From NCBI GenBank assembly GCA_037189645.1, contig JBBCIY010000001.1, positions 1-64,000 of the forward strand: 64,000 bases of DNA, written 5' to 3'. Made by a program: the position numbers and the translations under genes. The notes below the pieces were generated by a model. The model made no database searches and was not told the DNA's origin. It saw only the letters and a list, made by a program, of their open reading frames with translations. This document shows positions 25,510 through 34,863 of this stretch, piece by piece (the stretch's first letter is position 1; each line of letters begins with the position of its first letter). The stretch is from Taishania sp037189645. Its GTDB lineage: Bacteria; Bacteroidota; Bacteroidia; Flavobacteriales_D; Crocinitomicaceae.

Positions 25510-27291
25510 TTAAATATTTTCCTCAGCAAGTTGTTTGATATACATGTCGTTGTAGGAACCGTCGGATTCGATCAGCTCCTCATGTGTTCCTTCCTCCGCT
25601 TTCATGCCATCTTCCAGCACGATGATCTTCTGGGCATTCCTGAGGGAAGAGATCCGGTGTGATACAATGATCGTTGTCAGTACTTTTATATCATCTTTCA
25701 GGTGGGAAAGGATGACCTCTTCTGTTTCGGTATCTACCGCCGAAAGGCAGTCATCCAGCAGCAGCAGTTTCGGTTTCCGGATCAATGCCCTGGCGATGCT
25801 GACCCGCTGTTTCTGCCCGCCGCTTAAATTCACGCCTCTTTCGCCAAGTATGGTTTCAAATCCATGCTCAAACGCTTCAATGTTGTGACGTACGTGCGCG
25901 TATTCGGTGACCGTGTACAATTCTTCGTCCGTAACAGGCTCGTTTGTGCCGAAGCGGATGTTGTTGGCAATCGTATCGCTGAACAGGAACACTTCCTGCG
26001 GAACGATCCCGGTCTGGTCTCTGAAAGCGTCAATGTTGATTTCGTGGAGAGGTTGTCCGTCAATGAGGATTTCTCCCGATTGTGGTTCTACCTGCCGCAT
26101 CAGAAGCTTTAAGATCGTACTTTTCCCGCTGGCTGTCCTTCCGACGAAAGCGGCTGTCTGCCCGGGAAGAATGGTAAAGCTGAGGTGCCTGATTGCTGAC
26201 TCTGTCGCGCCTTCATAGGTGAATGTAACGTTCTTGAACTCAATTTTTCCCTGGAACACAAACGGAGTATGATTCGTATTGATGATTTCGGGCTCCTGTT
26301 TTAAAAAGTCGTTGATGCGTTCCTGTGAAGCTGCCGCCCGCTGAATGATGGATGTCAGCCATCCCAGGCTGGCAAAGGGCCATGTCAGGATATTGACGAA
26401 GAATACAAATGCGGTAATGCCTCCGAACGTGATTTCCCCGGTGAAGGAGAACAACCCGCCCACATAAATGGCCAGGATGGTAGAAAGCCCGATCAGGCAC
26501 ATGATGGTAGGCATGAACAGCGCGTTGATCAATACCAGCCGCATCAGTTTTCCCTTGTATTGCCTGGAAGCACTGGTAAAACGCTCATTCACTTCATTCT
26601 CTCTTCCGTATGCCTTTACCACCCGGATCCCTGCAAATGTTTCCTGTACGATGGTGGATAAGCTGGATTGCTCCTGCTGTGCAAGGTGACTCACCTTATT
26701 GATCTTGTCCGATACCTTGTAGATCAGGTACGACATGAGGGGGAGCGGTAACAACACGATCAGTGTCAGCCAGGCATTGATGTTGATCATCTGGTAAACG
26801 ATCAGCGCGAATGCGGTAACCAGGTTGATGTTGTACATGATTCCCGGTCCCAGGAACATCCGGACATGGGAAACATCCTCTGAGATACGGTTCATCAGGT
26901 CGCCCGTACTGTTTTTCTTGTAAAAGGAATAGCCGAGCTTCTGGTAATGGCCGTAAATCTCGTTTTTCAGATCGTATTCGATGTGACGGGATACTTTGAT
27001 GATGGTCTGGCGCTGGAAGAACAGGAAGATACTTTTCAGCAGGATCAGCGACATATAGACCACTCCGATGTATACGGCTACCATCAGTACATCCGAAGTG
27101 TCCAGGTAAATTTTCAGCCCGATCACTTCGATCGGTTTACCGTTTCCGGAAATGATGGTGTCGATCACATCTTTCAGGAACATAGGCATTTTAATGTGGA
27201 AGTAATTGGAGGCAATGATGAAAAATACCCCTAACAACAGCTGCCATTTGTAGTTAAAAAAATATTTGTTGAGGTATTGAAGTGATTTCAT
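25510..27291 (-). CDS. ABC exporter half-transporter, MdlB/MsbA-like
   Basis: A 593-residue fusion of a six-helix transmembrane domain (about 1-320) and an ATPase domain (about 340-593). Walker A is GRTASGKST, the Q-loop region GIVPQEVFLF, the signature LSGGQKQR and Walker B LLLLDDCLSAVD. The residue at the usual catalytic Glu position is Asp, as is common in the MdlA/MdlB and YheI/YheH group; these often work as heterodimers, but no second half lies next to it. It probably exports a lipid or drug. It diverges from the leucine dehydrogenase gene over a 98-base spacer. Confidence 0.92.
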   Translation of the reverse strand: MKSLQYLNKYFFNYKWQLLLGVFFIIASNYFHIKMPMFLKDVIDTIISGNGKPIEVIGLKIYLDTSDVLMVAVYIGVVYMSLILLKSIFLFFQRQTIIKVSRHIEYDLKNEIYGHYQKLGYSFYKKNSTGDLMNRISEDVSHVRMFLGPGIMYNINLVTAFALIVYQMININAWLTLIVLLPLPLMSYLIYKVSDKINKVSHLAQQEQSSLSTIVQETFAGIRVVKAYGRENEVNERFTSASRQYKGKLMRLVLINALFMPTIMCLIGLSTILAIYVGGLFSFTGEITFGGITAFVFFVNILTWPFASLGWLTSIIQRAAASQERINDFLKQEPEIINTNHTPFVFQGKIEFKNVTFTYEGATESAIRHLSFTILPGQTAAFVGRTASGKSTILKLLMRQVEPQSGEILIDGQPLHEINIDAFRDQTGIVPQEVFLFSDTIANNIRFGTNEPVTDEELYTVTEYAHVRHNIEAFEHGFETILGERGVNLSGGQKQRVSIARALIRKPKLLLLDDCLSAVDTETEEVILSHLKDDIKVLTTIIVSHRISSLRNAQKIIVLEDGMKAEEGTHEELIESDGSYNDMYIKQLAEENI

Positions 27292-27304
27292 TCTATAAAA
27301 TTCC

Positions 27305-27312
27305 TAAATTTG
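27305..27312 (+). promoter_or_regulatory. -7 promoter element for leucine dehydrogenase operon
   Basis: TAAATTTG followed by CG is a perfect -7 match. The nearest upstream TTG (27277-27279) is 25 bases away, slightly beyond the usual range. It implies a leader of about 73 bases. Confidence 0.5.
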
Positions 27313-27389
27313 CGCAACTCAAAAGCCGCATGTCTGCAAAAGTAGTCATTCGGGGGAAATGAAAGAATGTTTTAAATAATAATTAACGT

Positions 27390-28487
27390 ATGTTTGAAGT
27401 AAAGAACATTACAGAAATCGATTTGACCGAAAATCCTGTAATTGCCCAGATGAGCCAATACAATCACGAAGAATTACTTTTTTGTAACGATAATGAAACC
27501 GGGTTGAAAGCGATCATTGCAGTTCACAATACAGTTTTGGGACCGGCACTTGGGGGGACGCGTGTGTGGGCTTACAACAACGAAATGGAAGCTTTGAACG
27601 ACGTTTTGCGCTTATCCCGCGGAATGACCTATAAGAATTCTCTTGCAGGATTGAACTTGGGAGGAGGAAAGGCTGTGATTATCGGGGATTCCCGTACGAT
27701 CAAGTCGGAAGCATTGATGCGGAGATTCGGTAAGTTTGTAAACAGCCTGGGAGGAAATTACATTACGGCAGAAGACGTGGGGATTTCTCCGGCAGACATG
27801 GTATATGTGAATATGGAAACGAACCACGTGGTAGGTTTGCCTGGTAAATCAGGAGATCCTTCACCGGTAACTGCCCGCGGTGTGTACATGGGAATGAAAG
27901 CGTGTGCGAAAGAGCAGTTCGGAACGGATTCACTGGCAGGAAGAAAGATTGCTGTGCAGGGGGTCGGGCATGTTGGTGAATACCTGGTTGCTTCTCTGGT
28001 AAAAGAAGGAGCGGAAGTTTATATTACCGATGTGTATGAACCTGCATTGAAACGGGTTTCAGAAAAATACAGAGTAAAAGTGGTGGGACTGGATGAGATC
28101 TACGACCTGGATGTGGATATTTACGCGCCTTGCGCACTGGGAGCTACGGTGAACGATGAAACACTGAGCCGCTTGAAGTGCTCCATTATTTCCGGTGCGG
28201 CAAACAACCAGTTGAAATCTGAAGCTGTTCACGGACAAATGGTAATGGATAAAGGGATCATTTATGCACCTGACTTCGCCTTAAATGCAGGTGGGGTGAT
28301 CAATTGTTATTCGGAAGTCGCTGATCTTTCCCCGGAATGGGCACTGAACAAAGCCGATGATATTTACACGACGATCGCTGAAATCGTAAAACGATCCGGG
28401 ACTGAGCATGTCCCTACGTACCAGATTGCCAATAAAATGGCGGAAGAACGCATTGAAAAAGTAGGAAAGGTAAAATTGCCGAGATAA
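27390..28487 (+). CDS. Leucine dehydrogenase (Glu/Leu/Phe/Val dehydrogenase family)
   Basis: A 365-residue NAD-dependent amino-acid dehydrogenase, reversibly deaminating branched-chain amino acids. The catalytic lysines are Lys82 (GMTYKNSLAG) and Lys94 (LGGGKAVI), spaced 12 as in bacterial leucine dehydrogenase. The Rossmann part has VQGVGHVGEYL and ISGAANNQL. In Bacteroidota it may feed branched-chain fatty acid precursors. It heads a run of plus-strand genes (nusB 17 bases downstream) and is probably transcribed from the element at 27305. Confidence 0.94.
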   Translation: MFEVKNITEIDLTENPVIAQMSQYNHEELLFCNDNETGLKAIIAVHNTVLGPALGGTRVWAYNNEMEALNDVLRLSRGMTYKNSLAGLNLGGGKAVIIGDSRTIKSEALMRRFGKFVNSLGGNYITAEDVGISPADMVYVNMETNHVVGLPGKSGDPSPVTARGVYMGMKACAKEQFGTDSLAGRKIAVQGVGHVGEYLVASLVKEGAEVYITDVYEPALKRVSEKYRVKVVGLDEIYDLDVDIYAPCALGATVNDETLSRLKCSIISGAANNQLKSEAVHGQMVMDKGIIYAPDFALNAGGVINCYSEVADLSPEWALNKADDIYTTIAEIVKRSGTEHVPTYQIANKMAEERIEKVGKVKLPR

Positions 28488-28504
28488 GAAAATAAACAAT
28501 CAGA

Positions 28505-29455
28505 ATGTTAAACAGACGACATTTACGGATAAAAGTACTTCAGGCGTTGTACGCATATTTCCAGTCAGACGAGGAAAACTACCGTCGCACAGAAAAGGAA
28601 TTGTTTGATGCGATCGACCGGATTTATGATTTGTACATTTATTTGTTGCTGGCTATTCCGGAAGTAAAAGTATTCGCGGAACGCCGGATCGACGAAAACA
28701 AGAAAAAAATACGGCCGACAGAGGAAGACCTGAATCCGAATCTGAAATTTGTCAACAATTCCATCATCAGGAAGATCGAAGAAAGCTCAAAGCTGAGAAC
28801 CATTTCGGAAGAAAACAAGGTGAACTGGATCGGTGATGAAAAGCAGGAGATTTTCAGGAAAATGTTCCTGCACATCCGTGAAAGCGAAACCTACTTCGAG
28901 CACATGAACAACGGTGTTGACGGTTTTGAGGCCGATAAGCAGTTCCTGATTGACCTGTTCAAAGTGGAAATTGCCAACTTTCCGCTGCTGTACAATTATT
29001 TCGAGGAAATGAGCATTCACTGGCTGGATGACATTGACCTGGCGTGTACAATGGTGCTGAAAACGATCAAGACAATCGATGCTGAGAGCGATGAGCTCGT
29101 TATCCTTGACCTGTACAAAGACGAAGAAGACGAAAGGGAGTTTACCCGGGAACTTCTGCGGAAGACGATTTCGATGGATAAGGAAAATGAAGCGCTGATT
29201 GACGAGCTCACCAAAAACTGGGAGCTGGACAGGATTGCAAAGATGGATGTGATCCTTATGAAAATGGCAATAACGGAATTCCAGGTATTCAAAACGATCC
29301 CGACCAAGGTGACACTGAATGAGTACATCGAAATTTCCAAATTTTATTCAACACCGAAAAGTAACGGGTTTATCAACGGAGTGCTGGACAAAGCCATTCT
29401 ACGATTACAGGAAGAGAAGAAGATCGTGAAGATAGGAAGGGGATTGTTAAATTAA
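28505..29455 (+). CDS. nusB: Transcription antitermination factor NusB, long Bacteroidota form
   Basis: A 316-residue protein. The C-terminal part (about 190-305) is the NusB fold, with the typical ELTKNWELDRIAKMDVILMK and NEYIEISKFYSTPKSNGFINGVLD stretches (quoted in pieces: WELDRIAKMD, YIEISKFYST, FINGVLDKAI). The first 28 residues begin with LRIKVLQALYAYFQS, also typical. The roughly 150 residues in between make it twice the size of the E. coli protein, as is normal in this phylum. It binds boxA RNA with NusE (S10) in rRNA antitermination. Gene spacing to the next gene is 12 bases. Confidence 0.93.
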   Translation: MLNRRHLRIKVLQALYAYFQSDEENYRRTEKELFDAIDRIYDLYIYLLLAIPEVKVFAERRIDENKKKIRPTEEDLNPNLKFVNNSIIRKIEESSKLRTISEENKVNWIGDEKQEIFRKMFLHIRESETYFEHMNNGVDGFEADKQFLIDLFKVEIANFPLLYNYFEEMSIHWLDDIDLACTMVLKTIKTIDAESDELVILDLYKDEEDEREFTRELLRKTISMDKENEALIDELTKNWELDRIAKMDVILMKMAITEFQVFKTIPTKVTLNEYIEISKFYSTPKSNGFINGVLDKAILRLQEEKKIVKIGRGLLN

Positions 29456-29467
29456 AAAAGAAGAGCG

Positions 29468-29854
29468 ATGAAAACATTATTTGTAGTTTGTTCATTATTT
29501 CTTTTAGCGGCTTGCGGAGGTGGTGAAGTGGCGATCGGTAGCAGGACAACTGCCGAATTCGACGCGGTCTACGATGCGGGAACCGTTGCGAAAGGAGAAT
29601 TGGTGAAGGTAAAGATCAAGCTGACAAACTCGGGTGACAAACCGATGGTCATCAGCGATGTGGAAGCAGGATGTAGCTGTACCTCTACTAAAAAGCCGGA
29701 TGCTCCCATCAAACCAGGGGATTCCGGGTACGTGGAGGCAACAATTGATACAGGGAACTTCGGAATCGGTAAATTCAGCCGGGATGTCCGTATTGTTGCC
29801 AATACAACACCTTCTCCGCTGGTGGTGTCCATGCAGGGAGAAGTAATTCAATAA
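29468..29854 (+). CDS. DUF1573 lipoprotein
   Basis: A 128-residue protein with a lipoprotein signal (lipidated Cys16 in LLAACGG) and one DUF1573 immunoglobulin-like domain (about 25-125). The domain shows the family's KIKLTNSGDKPMVISDVEAGCSC start, here noted as LTNSGDKPM and AGCSCT, and a VSMQGEV end. Relatives are common in Bacteroidota envelopes; the function is not known. It lies between nusB and yajC, 12 and 25 bases away, and is likely part of their operon. Confidence 0.9.
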   Translation: MKTLFVVCSLFLLAACGGGEVAIGSRTTAEFDAVYDAGTVAKGELVKVKIKLTNSGDKPMVISDVEAGCSCTSTKKPDAPIKPGDSGYVEATIDTGNFGIGKFSRDVRIVANTTPSPLVVSMQGEVIQ

Positions 29855-29879
29855 TTTTTATAAATAAAAAACAGGAAAA

Positions 29880-30152
29880 ATGGAAAGTCAGTTGATTATG
29901 ATTTTGTTGATGGTCGGAGTATTTTACTTTTTTATGATCCGTCCGCAGATGAAAAAACAAAAAGAGTTAAAGAAATTCAGAGAGAGCCTGGCTCAGGGAG
30001 ATAAGGTGGTAACTATCGGAGGAATTCACGGAAAGATCCTGGAAGTAACCGATACAACGGTTCTGTTGAGCAGTGAAGGGACAAAGCTGCGTTTTGAAAA
30101 GTCAGCGATCTCCCAGACGGTAGCAGACCAGCTGCAAGACAAAGCAAACTGA
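29880..30152 (+). CDS. yajC: Preprotein translocase accessory subunit YajC
   Basis: A 90-residue protein with one N-terminal transmembrane helix (about 4-20), the FMIRPQMKKQKEL motif just after it, and a small basic domain with LAQGDKVVTIGGIHGKI. YajC associates with SecDF at the inner membrane. The length is typical. It is the last gene of the leucine dehydrogenase-nusB run, closed by the hairpin at 30176. Confidence 0.95.
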   Translation: MESQLIMILLMVGVFYFFMIRPQMKKQKELKKFRESLAQGDKVVTIGGIHGKILEVTDTTVLLSSEGTKLRFEKSAISQTVADQLQDKAN

Positions 30153-30175
30153 TTGCAGGCGTTTTTAACTTATTT

Positions 30176-30203
30176 GAAGGAGGACCTACGTTCTCCTTTT
30201 TTT
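30176..30203 (+). terminator. Intrinsic terminator after yajC
   Basis: AAGGAG and CTCCTT form a 6-bp stem with a 10-base loop followed by a run of T (30197-30203). Confidence 0.75.
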
Positions 30204-30258
30204 ATGCCGTCTATTCCGTATATTTGCTGCATAATAAATAAAACGATTGAATCTTTAC

Positions 30259-30882
30259 ATGCATTTTAAGCAGGTCGATACAGAAAAAGAATTGCCGGTA
30301 ATGGAACACTTCTATACCATTCAGGGAGAAGGGTTCTACTCCGGTCGGGCAGCTTATTTTGTGCGCCTGGCCGGTTGTGATGTCGGCTGTGTGTGGTGCG
30401 ACGTGAAGGAAAGCTGGGATGCGGATGTTCATCCTGTTCTCCAGCTGGATGATCTGATCCGTGACATTGCTGAAACCAAAACAGACTTTTGCGTTATTAC
30501 AGGTGGAGAGCCTGCATTGTACGATTTGAACGGGATCGTTTCAAAGCTGAAAGCAAAGGGAATCGAAACCGCCATTGAAACGTCGGGTACTTCTCCACTA
30601 TACGGAGACATTGACTGGTATTGTTTTTCTCCGAAAAAGTTTAAAAAACCGGTCGACGAAGCGTATGTAAAAGCCAGCGAATTGAAAGTAGTCATCAATC
30701 ACATTTCCGATTTTGAATGGGCGGAAAGCCACGCAGCCAGGGTTAATAAAGGGTGTAAGCTATACCTGCAGCCGGAATGGTCGAAACAGGAACGATTTTT
30801 GCCAAAAATAATAGAATATGTAAAGGATAATCCAAAATGGAGCGTATCTTTACAAACACACAAGTTTATGAATATTCCGTAG
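30259..30882 (+). CDS. queE: 7-carboxy-7-deazaguanine synthase
   Basis: Radical SAM enzyme of the queuosine/preQ0 pathway, converting carboxytetrahydropterin to CDG. The cluster motif is Cys40, Cys44 and Cys47 (CDVGCVWC). Other family signs are FYTIQGEGFYSGR at the N-terminus and the GGEPALY motif. At 207 residues it is the short QueE form. I start at ATG 30259; the upstream TTG (30247) would add four residues. Its stop lies 3 bases before the PorE-like gene, so they may share a transcript. Confidence 0.93.
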   Translation: MHFKQVDTEKELPVMEHFYTIQGEGFYSGRAAYFVRLAGCDVGCVWCDVKESWDADVHPVLQLDDLIRDIAETKTDFCVITGGEPALYDLNGIVSKLKAKGIETAIETSGTSPLYGDIDWYCFSPKKFKKPVDEAYVKASELKVVINHISDFEWAESHAARVNKGCKLYLQPEWSKQERFLPKIIEYVKDNPKWSVSLQTHKFMNIP

Positions 30883-30885
30883 ATT

Positions 30886-32895
30886 ATGAAGTACATCGCA
30901 CTGTTTTTCTCCCTGTTTTTCGTGGTAAGCTGTGGAATGACGCAACGTTATTCTACCACCAATAAAAAAGCGATCCAGTTGTTTGAAGAAGCCCGTCAGG
31001 CCCCGAACCTTTCCATTGACCGCGAGCGGAGAATGCCTAATTTCCGAGCAGGAATCGAACTGGCTGAAAAGGCGCTGTCCAGGGACCCGAATTTCTGGGA
31101 AGCACATCTGTTGCTGGCTGAATTCCGCGAAAACTACGGAGAGTACGAACAAGCGATCAAACACTACGAAGCAGCTCTTCGGATCAACCCGATGCATTCT
31201 TCTTCCGGCTATACTTATTATTTATTGGGAAGTGCCCAGTTCCTGACAGGAGATTATAACGGAGCGCTCAAAAACCTGCAGGTCTACGTATCCAACAGGA
31301 ATGCCAACCAGAAGATGGTAAACGAGGCGCAGAACATCATTAATAAATCGGAATTTGCATTAAAAGCGATCGCTAATCCAAGCAAATTCAACCCGATCAA
31401 TGTAGGACCGGGAATCAATACCGCTGACCCGGAGTATTTCCCGACCATTACGGTAGATGGAAAAACGATCCTGTTTACCCGCCGCCTGAAAGATGCTGCA
31501 GCGCTCATGGGAATGCAGGAGGATTTCTTTGTTTCACAGTCAAAGGATGGAAAGACGTGGGAAACGGCTGTTCCCATGCCGTCCAATATCAATACAAAAC
31601 AAAATGAAGGCGCGCCGACGATCTCAGCAGACGGGCGCTCACTGATCTTTGTTGCGTGTTCGGACGAAACGGGGAAAAATTATGGAGACAACAGGGAGGG
31701 CTGGGGAAGCTGTGATCTGTTCTACACAAAAAAAATAGGAACGAAATGGATGAACCCGGTTAATCTGCCTGGGAAAGTCAATACATTCAACTGGGAATCA
31801 CAACCTTCGCTTTCTGCCGACGGAAAAACGCTTTATTTTATCAGGCGTGTCAGCAAGCCGGGAGAACCTGCCAACAGCGACATCTTTGTAAGCCATTTAC
31901 AGGAAGACGGCACATGGGCTGCGGCCAGGCCACTTCCGAACACGATCAATACTCCTTACATGGAAGAATCCGTGCTGATCCACCCGGATGGGAAAACGTT
32001 GTATTTTGCTTCGAGAGGACACCTGGGGCTGGGAGGCTCTGATCTGTTCGTGTCCAGGATGGATAAGGATGGCAATTGGGGAAAACCTGTCAACCTGGGG
32101 TACCCGATCAATACCCAATACGATGAAAATTCCCTGATGGTGTCACCAACCGGCGAAATAGCATTCTTTGCTTCCGATAGAGAAGGAGGGTATGGAGACC
32201 TGGATATTTACTATTTCGAAATGCCGGAATCGCTACGGCCTACCAAAACGGTTTATTTTGAAGGAATTGTCTTTGATGCCGCTACCCGCTTTCCGTTACC
32301 CGGTAAGTTTGAGCTGATCGACCTGGAGACAGGTGAACAGGTAGTGATCTCGGAAGCGGACAAAATAAACGGACAATTTATGGTATCTCTTCCTATCAAC
32401 AGGGCGTATGCATTGAATGTCAGCTACCCGGGTTATTTATTTTTCTCCCAGAATTTCAACATGACATTGCCGGATAACCAGGATGCGTTTCACATGGATG
32501 TACCGATGGTAGCGATTGATTCTGACGTACCTGTATCCTTGAAGAATGTATTCTTTGACCTTTCTGCGGCAACACTTCGCCCGGAATCTCATATAGAGCT
32601 GAATAAGCTGGTTGATTTCCTGAAGAAAAACCCGTCATTGAAAATTGAGGTCGGGGGGCACACGGATACAAGAGGGGACGCGAAAGCCAACCAGATTCTT
32701 TCACAGGAACGTGCGAATGCCGTTGTTGATTACCTGGTTTCAAAGGGAATCGCTGAAAACAGGATGATCGCTAAAGGTTACGGAGAAACCAAACCGATCT
32801 ACCCGGATGCGGCGATCGACAAGATGGCAACCGAGAAAGAAAAAGAAGCAGCGCACCAGGAAAACCGGAGAACAGAATACCGAATCATAAAATAG
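30886..32895 (+). CDS. PorE-like T9SS envelope protein (TPR, beta-propeller, CRD, OmpA domains)
   Basis: A 669-residue lipoprotein (lipid Cys after FVVS, near residue 17). Domain order is TPR (about 25-155; HYEAALRINP, YYLLGSAQFL), a five-bladed PD40 propeller (about 165-445, repeated PTISADGRSL-type blades), a carboxypeptidase-regulatory-like domain (about 450-540) and a C-terminal OmpA-like domain (about 555-669) with the peptidoglycan-binding pattern GGHTDTRGDAKAN and LSQERANAVVDYL. This exact order is that of PorE, which links the T9SS to peptidoglycan. The function is inferred from architecture. It sits between queE and a UbiA gene with 3-base gaps. Confidence 0.88.
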   Translation: MKYIALFFSLFFVVSCGMTQRYSTTNKKAIQLFEEARQAPNLSIDRERRMPNFRAGIELAEKALSRDPNFWEAHLLLAEFRENYGEYEQAIKHYEAALRINPMHSSSGYTYYLLGSAQFLTGDYNGALKNLQVYVSNRNANQKMVNEAQNIINKSEFALKAIANPSKFNPINVGPGINTADPEYFPTITVDGKTILFTRRLKDAAALMGMQEDFFVSQSKDGKTWETAVPMPSNINTKQNEGAPTISADGRSLIFVACSDETGKNYGDNREGWGSCDLFYTKKIGTKWMNPVNLPGKVNTFNWESQPSLSADGKTLYFIRRVSKPGEPANSDIFVSHLQEDGTWAAARPLPNTINTPYMEESVLIHPDGKTLYFASRGHLGLGGSDLFVSRMDKDGNWGKPVNLGYPINTQYDENSLMVSPTGEIAFFASDREGGYGDLDIYYFEMPESLRPTKTVYFEGIVFDAATRFPLPGKFELIDLETGEQVVISEADKINGQFMVSLPINRAYALNVSYPGYLFFSQNFNMTLPDNQDAFHMDVPMVAIDSDVPVSLKNVFFDLSAATLRPESHIELNKLVDFLKKNPSLKIEVGGHTDTRGDAKANQILSQERANAVVDYLVSKGIAENRMIAKGYGETKPIYPDAAIDKMATEKEKEAAHQENRRTEYRIIK

Positions 32896-32898
32896 AAT

Positions 32899-33816
32899 AT
32901 GCATTTCATCCGTCTGATACGACCGGTAAATTTGTTGATCATTGCATTGACAATGATAGGAGTGAGGCAGTACATGTTTCAGTTTAGCGAGCCGTATAAT
33001 ACCTCTGAGCTTAATTTCTGGCTCCTGGTAGCTTCTACGGTGATCATTGCGGCGGCAGGAAATATCATCAATGACTACTTTGATGTGCGGGCCGACAGGA
33101 TCAATCGTCCGAACAGCGTTATCATCGGCAAATTCATAAAGCGCAGGTGGGCGATTGTTTCACATTGGTGTTTTAACGTCATCGCGTTCTGCATTGCTTT
33201 GTACCTGGGATGGTACTACCAGTCGTTCGTTTTTCTGATTATTCACTTTCTGTCGATCACTTTTTTGTGGTGGTACAGTGTTTCACTGAAGAAAAAACCG
33301 GTGATCGGGAACCTGCTGGTGGCGTTCCTGACGGTGCTGGTAATCTACCTCACACAGAAATTTGTGCTGCTGGATTCCCTTGTTGACGATAAAATGATGA
33401 TTTACACGAACGACAGGGTTTTTGACATTCCTTCTGTCTATATTGTGTGGATCTTTATGGGGATGGCATTTGTGCAGAATTTTAGCCGGGAGATCATCAA
33501 AGATGCCGAAGATGTGAAAGGAGACGTGATCATCGGCGCGAGAACGATCCCGATGATACTGGGAAGCACGCTGACGACAAAGTTGATCGGAATGCTGCTG
33601 CTCATTTTTCCATTGGCCTATTTTTCCTGGATATTCTTCCAGTTTGAGCAGTTCGACTGGATTTCCTCATTACCGATCACACTTGCAGCATTGACGAACA
33701 TGACGGCATTCCTTCTTGCTTTTTTTGCAGGAGACCGGACCGCGATCGGAAGCATAAAATTATTGTTGAAGTTATCCATGTTTTTAGGGATCGTTTATCT
33801 TTTTCTTCCACAATGA
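32899..33816 (+). CDS. UbiA-family membrane prenyltransferase
   Basis: A 305-residue protein with about eight to nine transmembrane helices and both Asp-rich motifs: NDYFDVRADRINRP and DAEDVKGD. The family attaches prenyl chains to aromatic or glycerol-phosphate acceptors. The N-terminus (FIRLIRPVNLLII) and context resemble the geranylgeranylglycerol-phosphate geranylgeranyltransferase type annotated in Bacteroidota, but the acceptor cannot be read from sequence. Its stop overlaps the Maf gene start by 4 bases. Confidence 0.9.
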   Translation: MHFIRLIRPVNLLIIALTMIGVRQYMFQFSEPYNTSELNFWLLVASTVIIAAAGNIINDYFDVRADRINRPNSVIIGKFIKRRWAIVSHWCFNVIAFCIALYLGWYYQSFVFLIIHFLSITFLWWYSVSLKKKPVIGNLLVAFLTVLVIYLTQKFVLLDSLVDDKMMIYTNDRVFDIPSVYIVWIFMGMAFVQNFSREIIKDAEDVKGDVIIGARTIPMILGSTLTTKLIGMLLLIFPLAYFSWIFFQFEQFDWISSLPITLAALTNMTAFLLAFFAGDRTAIGSIKLLLKLSMFLGIVYLFLPQ

Positions 33817-34385
33817 AATTAATATTAGGTTCTAAATCGCCGCGCAGGCAGCAGCTGCTCAAGGAAATGGGATGCACTTTTGAAGTGAGGATAAAAGATA
33901 CGGATGAATCCTATCCCGACGGCTTACTCCCTTATGAAGTAGCGGCTTATATCGCTTCTCAAAAGGCAAAAGCGCTGCAAGAAGAGCTCCAGCCTGACGA
34001 GATACTGTTGACGGCAGATACCATTGTTTGTGTCGATGACCTTATCCTGGGAAAGCCGAAGGATAAAAGCGAAGCAGTAGCGATGTTGCAGCGGCTTTCA
34101 GGAAAATCGCATACTGTCATTACTGCGGTTTCCATAGCGACTCCGGATGATCTGAGAACAGAATGGTGTGAAACGGTTGTTTTTGTAAAACCGTTATCCC
34201 TGCCGGAAATCGAAACGTATATTCATCATTATCAGCCGTACGATAAGGCGGGTTCTTACGGTGTCCAGGAATGGTTTGGAGCTGTAGCGGTCGAGAAAAT
34301 AGAAGGTTCTTACAATAACGTTGTCGGACTCCCGACTCATTTGGTGTATACACTGCTGTCAGAAAAGAATTTTACGTTTTTATAG
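33813..34385 (+). CDS. Maf-like nucleoside triphosphate pyrophosphatase
   Basis: A 190-residue Maf protein that hydrolyses non-canonical or pyrimidine NTPs (dTTP/UTP type likely). Signatures: LGSKSPRRQQLL at the N-terminus, DTIVCVDDLILGKP, SGKSHTVITAV and YDKAGSYGVQ. The length is standard. It starts inside the stop of the UbiA gene (ATGA overlap), showing translational coupling. Last gene of the queE-PorE-UbiA-Maf run. Confidence 0.94.
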   Translation: MKLILGSKSPRRQQLLKEMGCTFEVRIKDTDESYPDGLLPYEVAAYIASQKAKALQEELQPDEILLTADTIVCVDDLILGKPKDKSEAVAMLQRLSGKSHTVITAVSIATPDDLRTEWCETVVFVKPLSLPEIETYIHHYQPYDKAGSYGVQEWFGAVAVEKIEGSYNNVVGLPTHLVYTLLSEKNFTFL

Positions 34386-34505
34386 CTTTGATATTAAGGG
34401 ATTGTTACCCGGTTTAATGTTATTTTACGAATAAGGAGACAACCTAATTGTGTCGATAGTCGTCTTAGGTATGATTTTATGTAACTACAACTCATTTATG
34501 AAACG

Positions 34506-34853
34506 ATGAAAACAAACATTCTATTCTTTATTTTAGTTTTTAGCTTTTTAGGTATCACGCTGAATGCGCAGGTTGAAAGCCAGCAAGAAGGGACAGCATT
34601 ATTAAATCATTCCTTTAAATCAGGTTCAGACGTTTACACATTCACACCATTGACAGGTTATGATGAATTTGGAGTTGCACAGCGCGTGGAACGGGTTAAC
34701 GGATTAACGGGAGACAACGTAACCGTAAGATTCAGGAAGAATAAGGTGGAAATATCCCTCGATCCGTCCAAAACAACAGGAAAAGATCTTGAACGGTTCT
34801 TGTTGGGTGTTGTCCGGTTACATGGTTATGAATCTTATTTAATCAAACAATAA
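34506..34853 (+). CDS. Small secreted protein paired with a giant T9SS substrate (copy 1)
   Basis: A 115-residue protein with a signal peptide (cleavage near LNAQ, residue 22) and one small domain. The core reads SGSDVYTF, then QRVERVNG, and ends KDLERFLLGVVRLHGYESYL. The same pattern recurs in the 126-residue protein at 38060 (SGDTYRF, ERFERVDG, KDLVRILLIATRLYGY), so they are paralogues although overall identity is low. It is followed after 10 bases by a 995-residue type B T9SS substrate, an arrangement repeated at 38060. It has no sorting domain itself. No function is known; an accessory or chaperone role for the giant is a guess. A possible promoter (TTG at about 34451, then TATGATTTTA) lies upstream. 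Confidence 0.75.
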   Translation: MKTNILFFILVFSFLGITLNAQVESQQEGTALLNHSFKSGSDVYTFTPLTGYDEFGVAQRVERVNGLTGDNVTVRFRKNKVEISLDPSKTTGKDLERFLLGVVRLHGYESYLIKQ

Positions 34854-34863
34854 CACTATTGAA

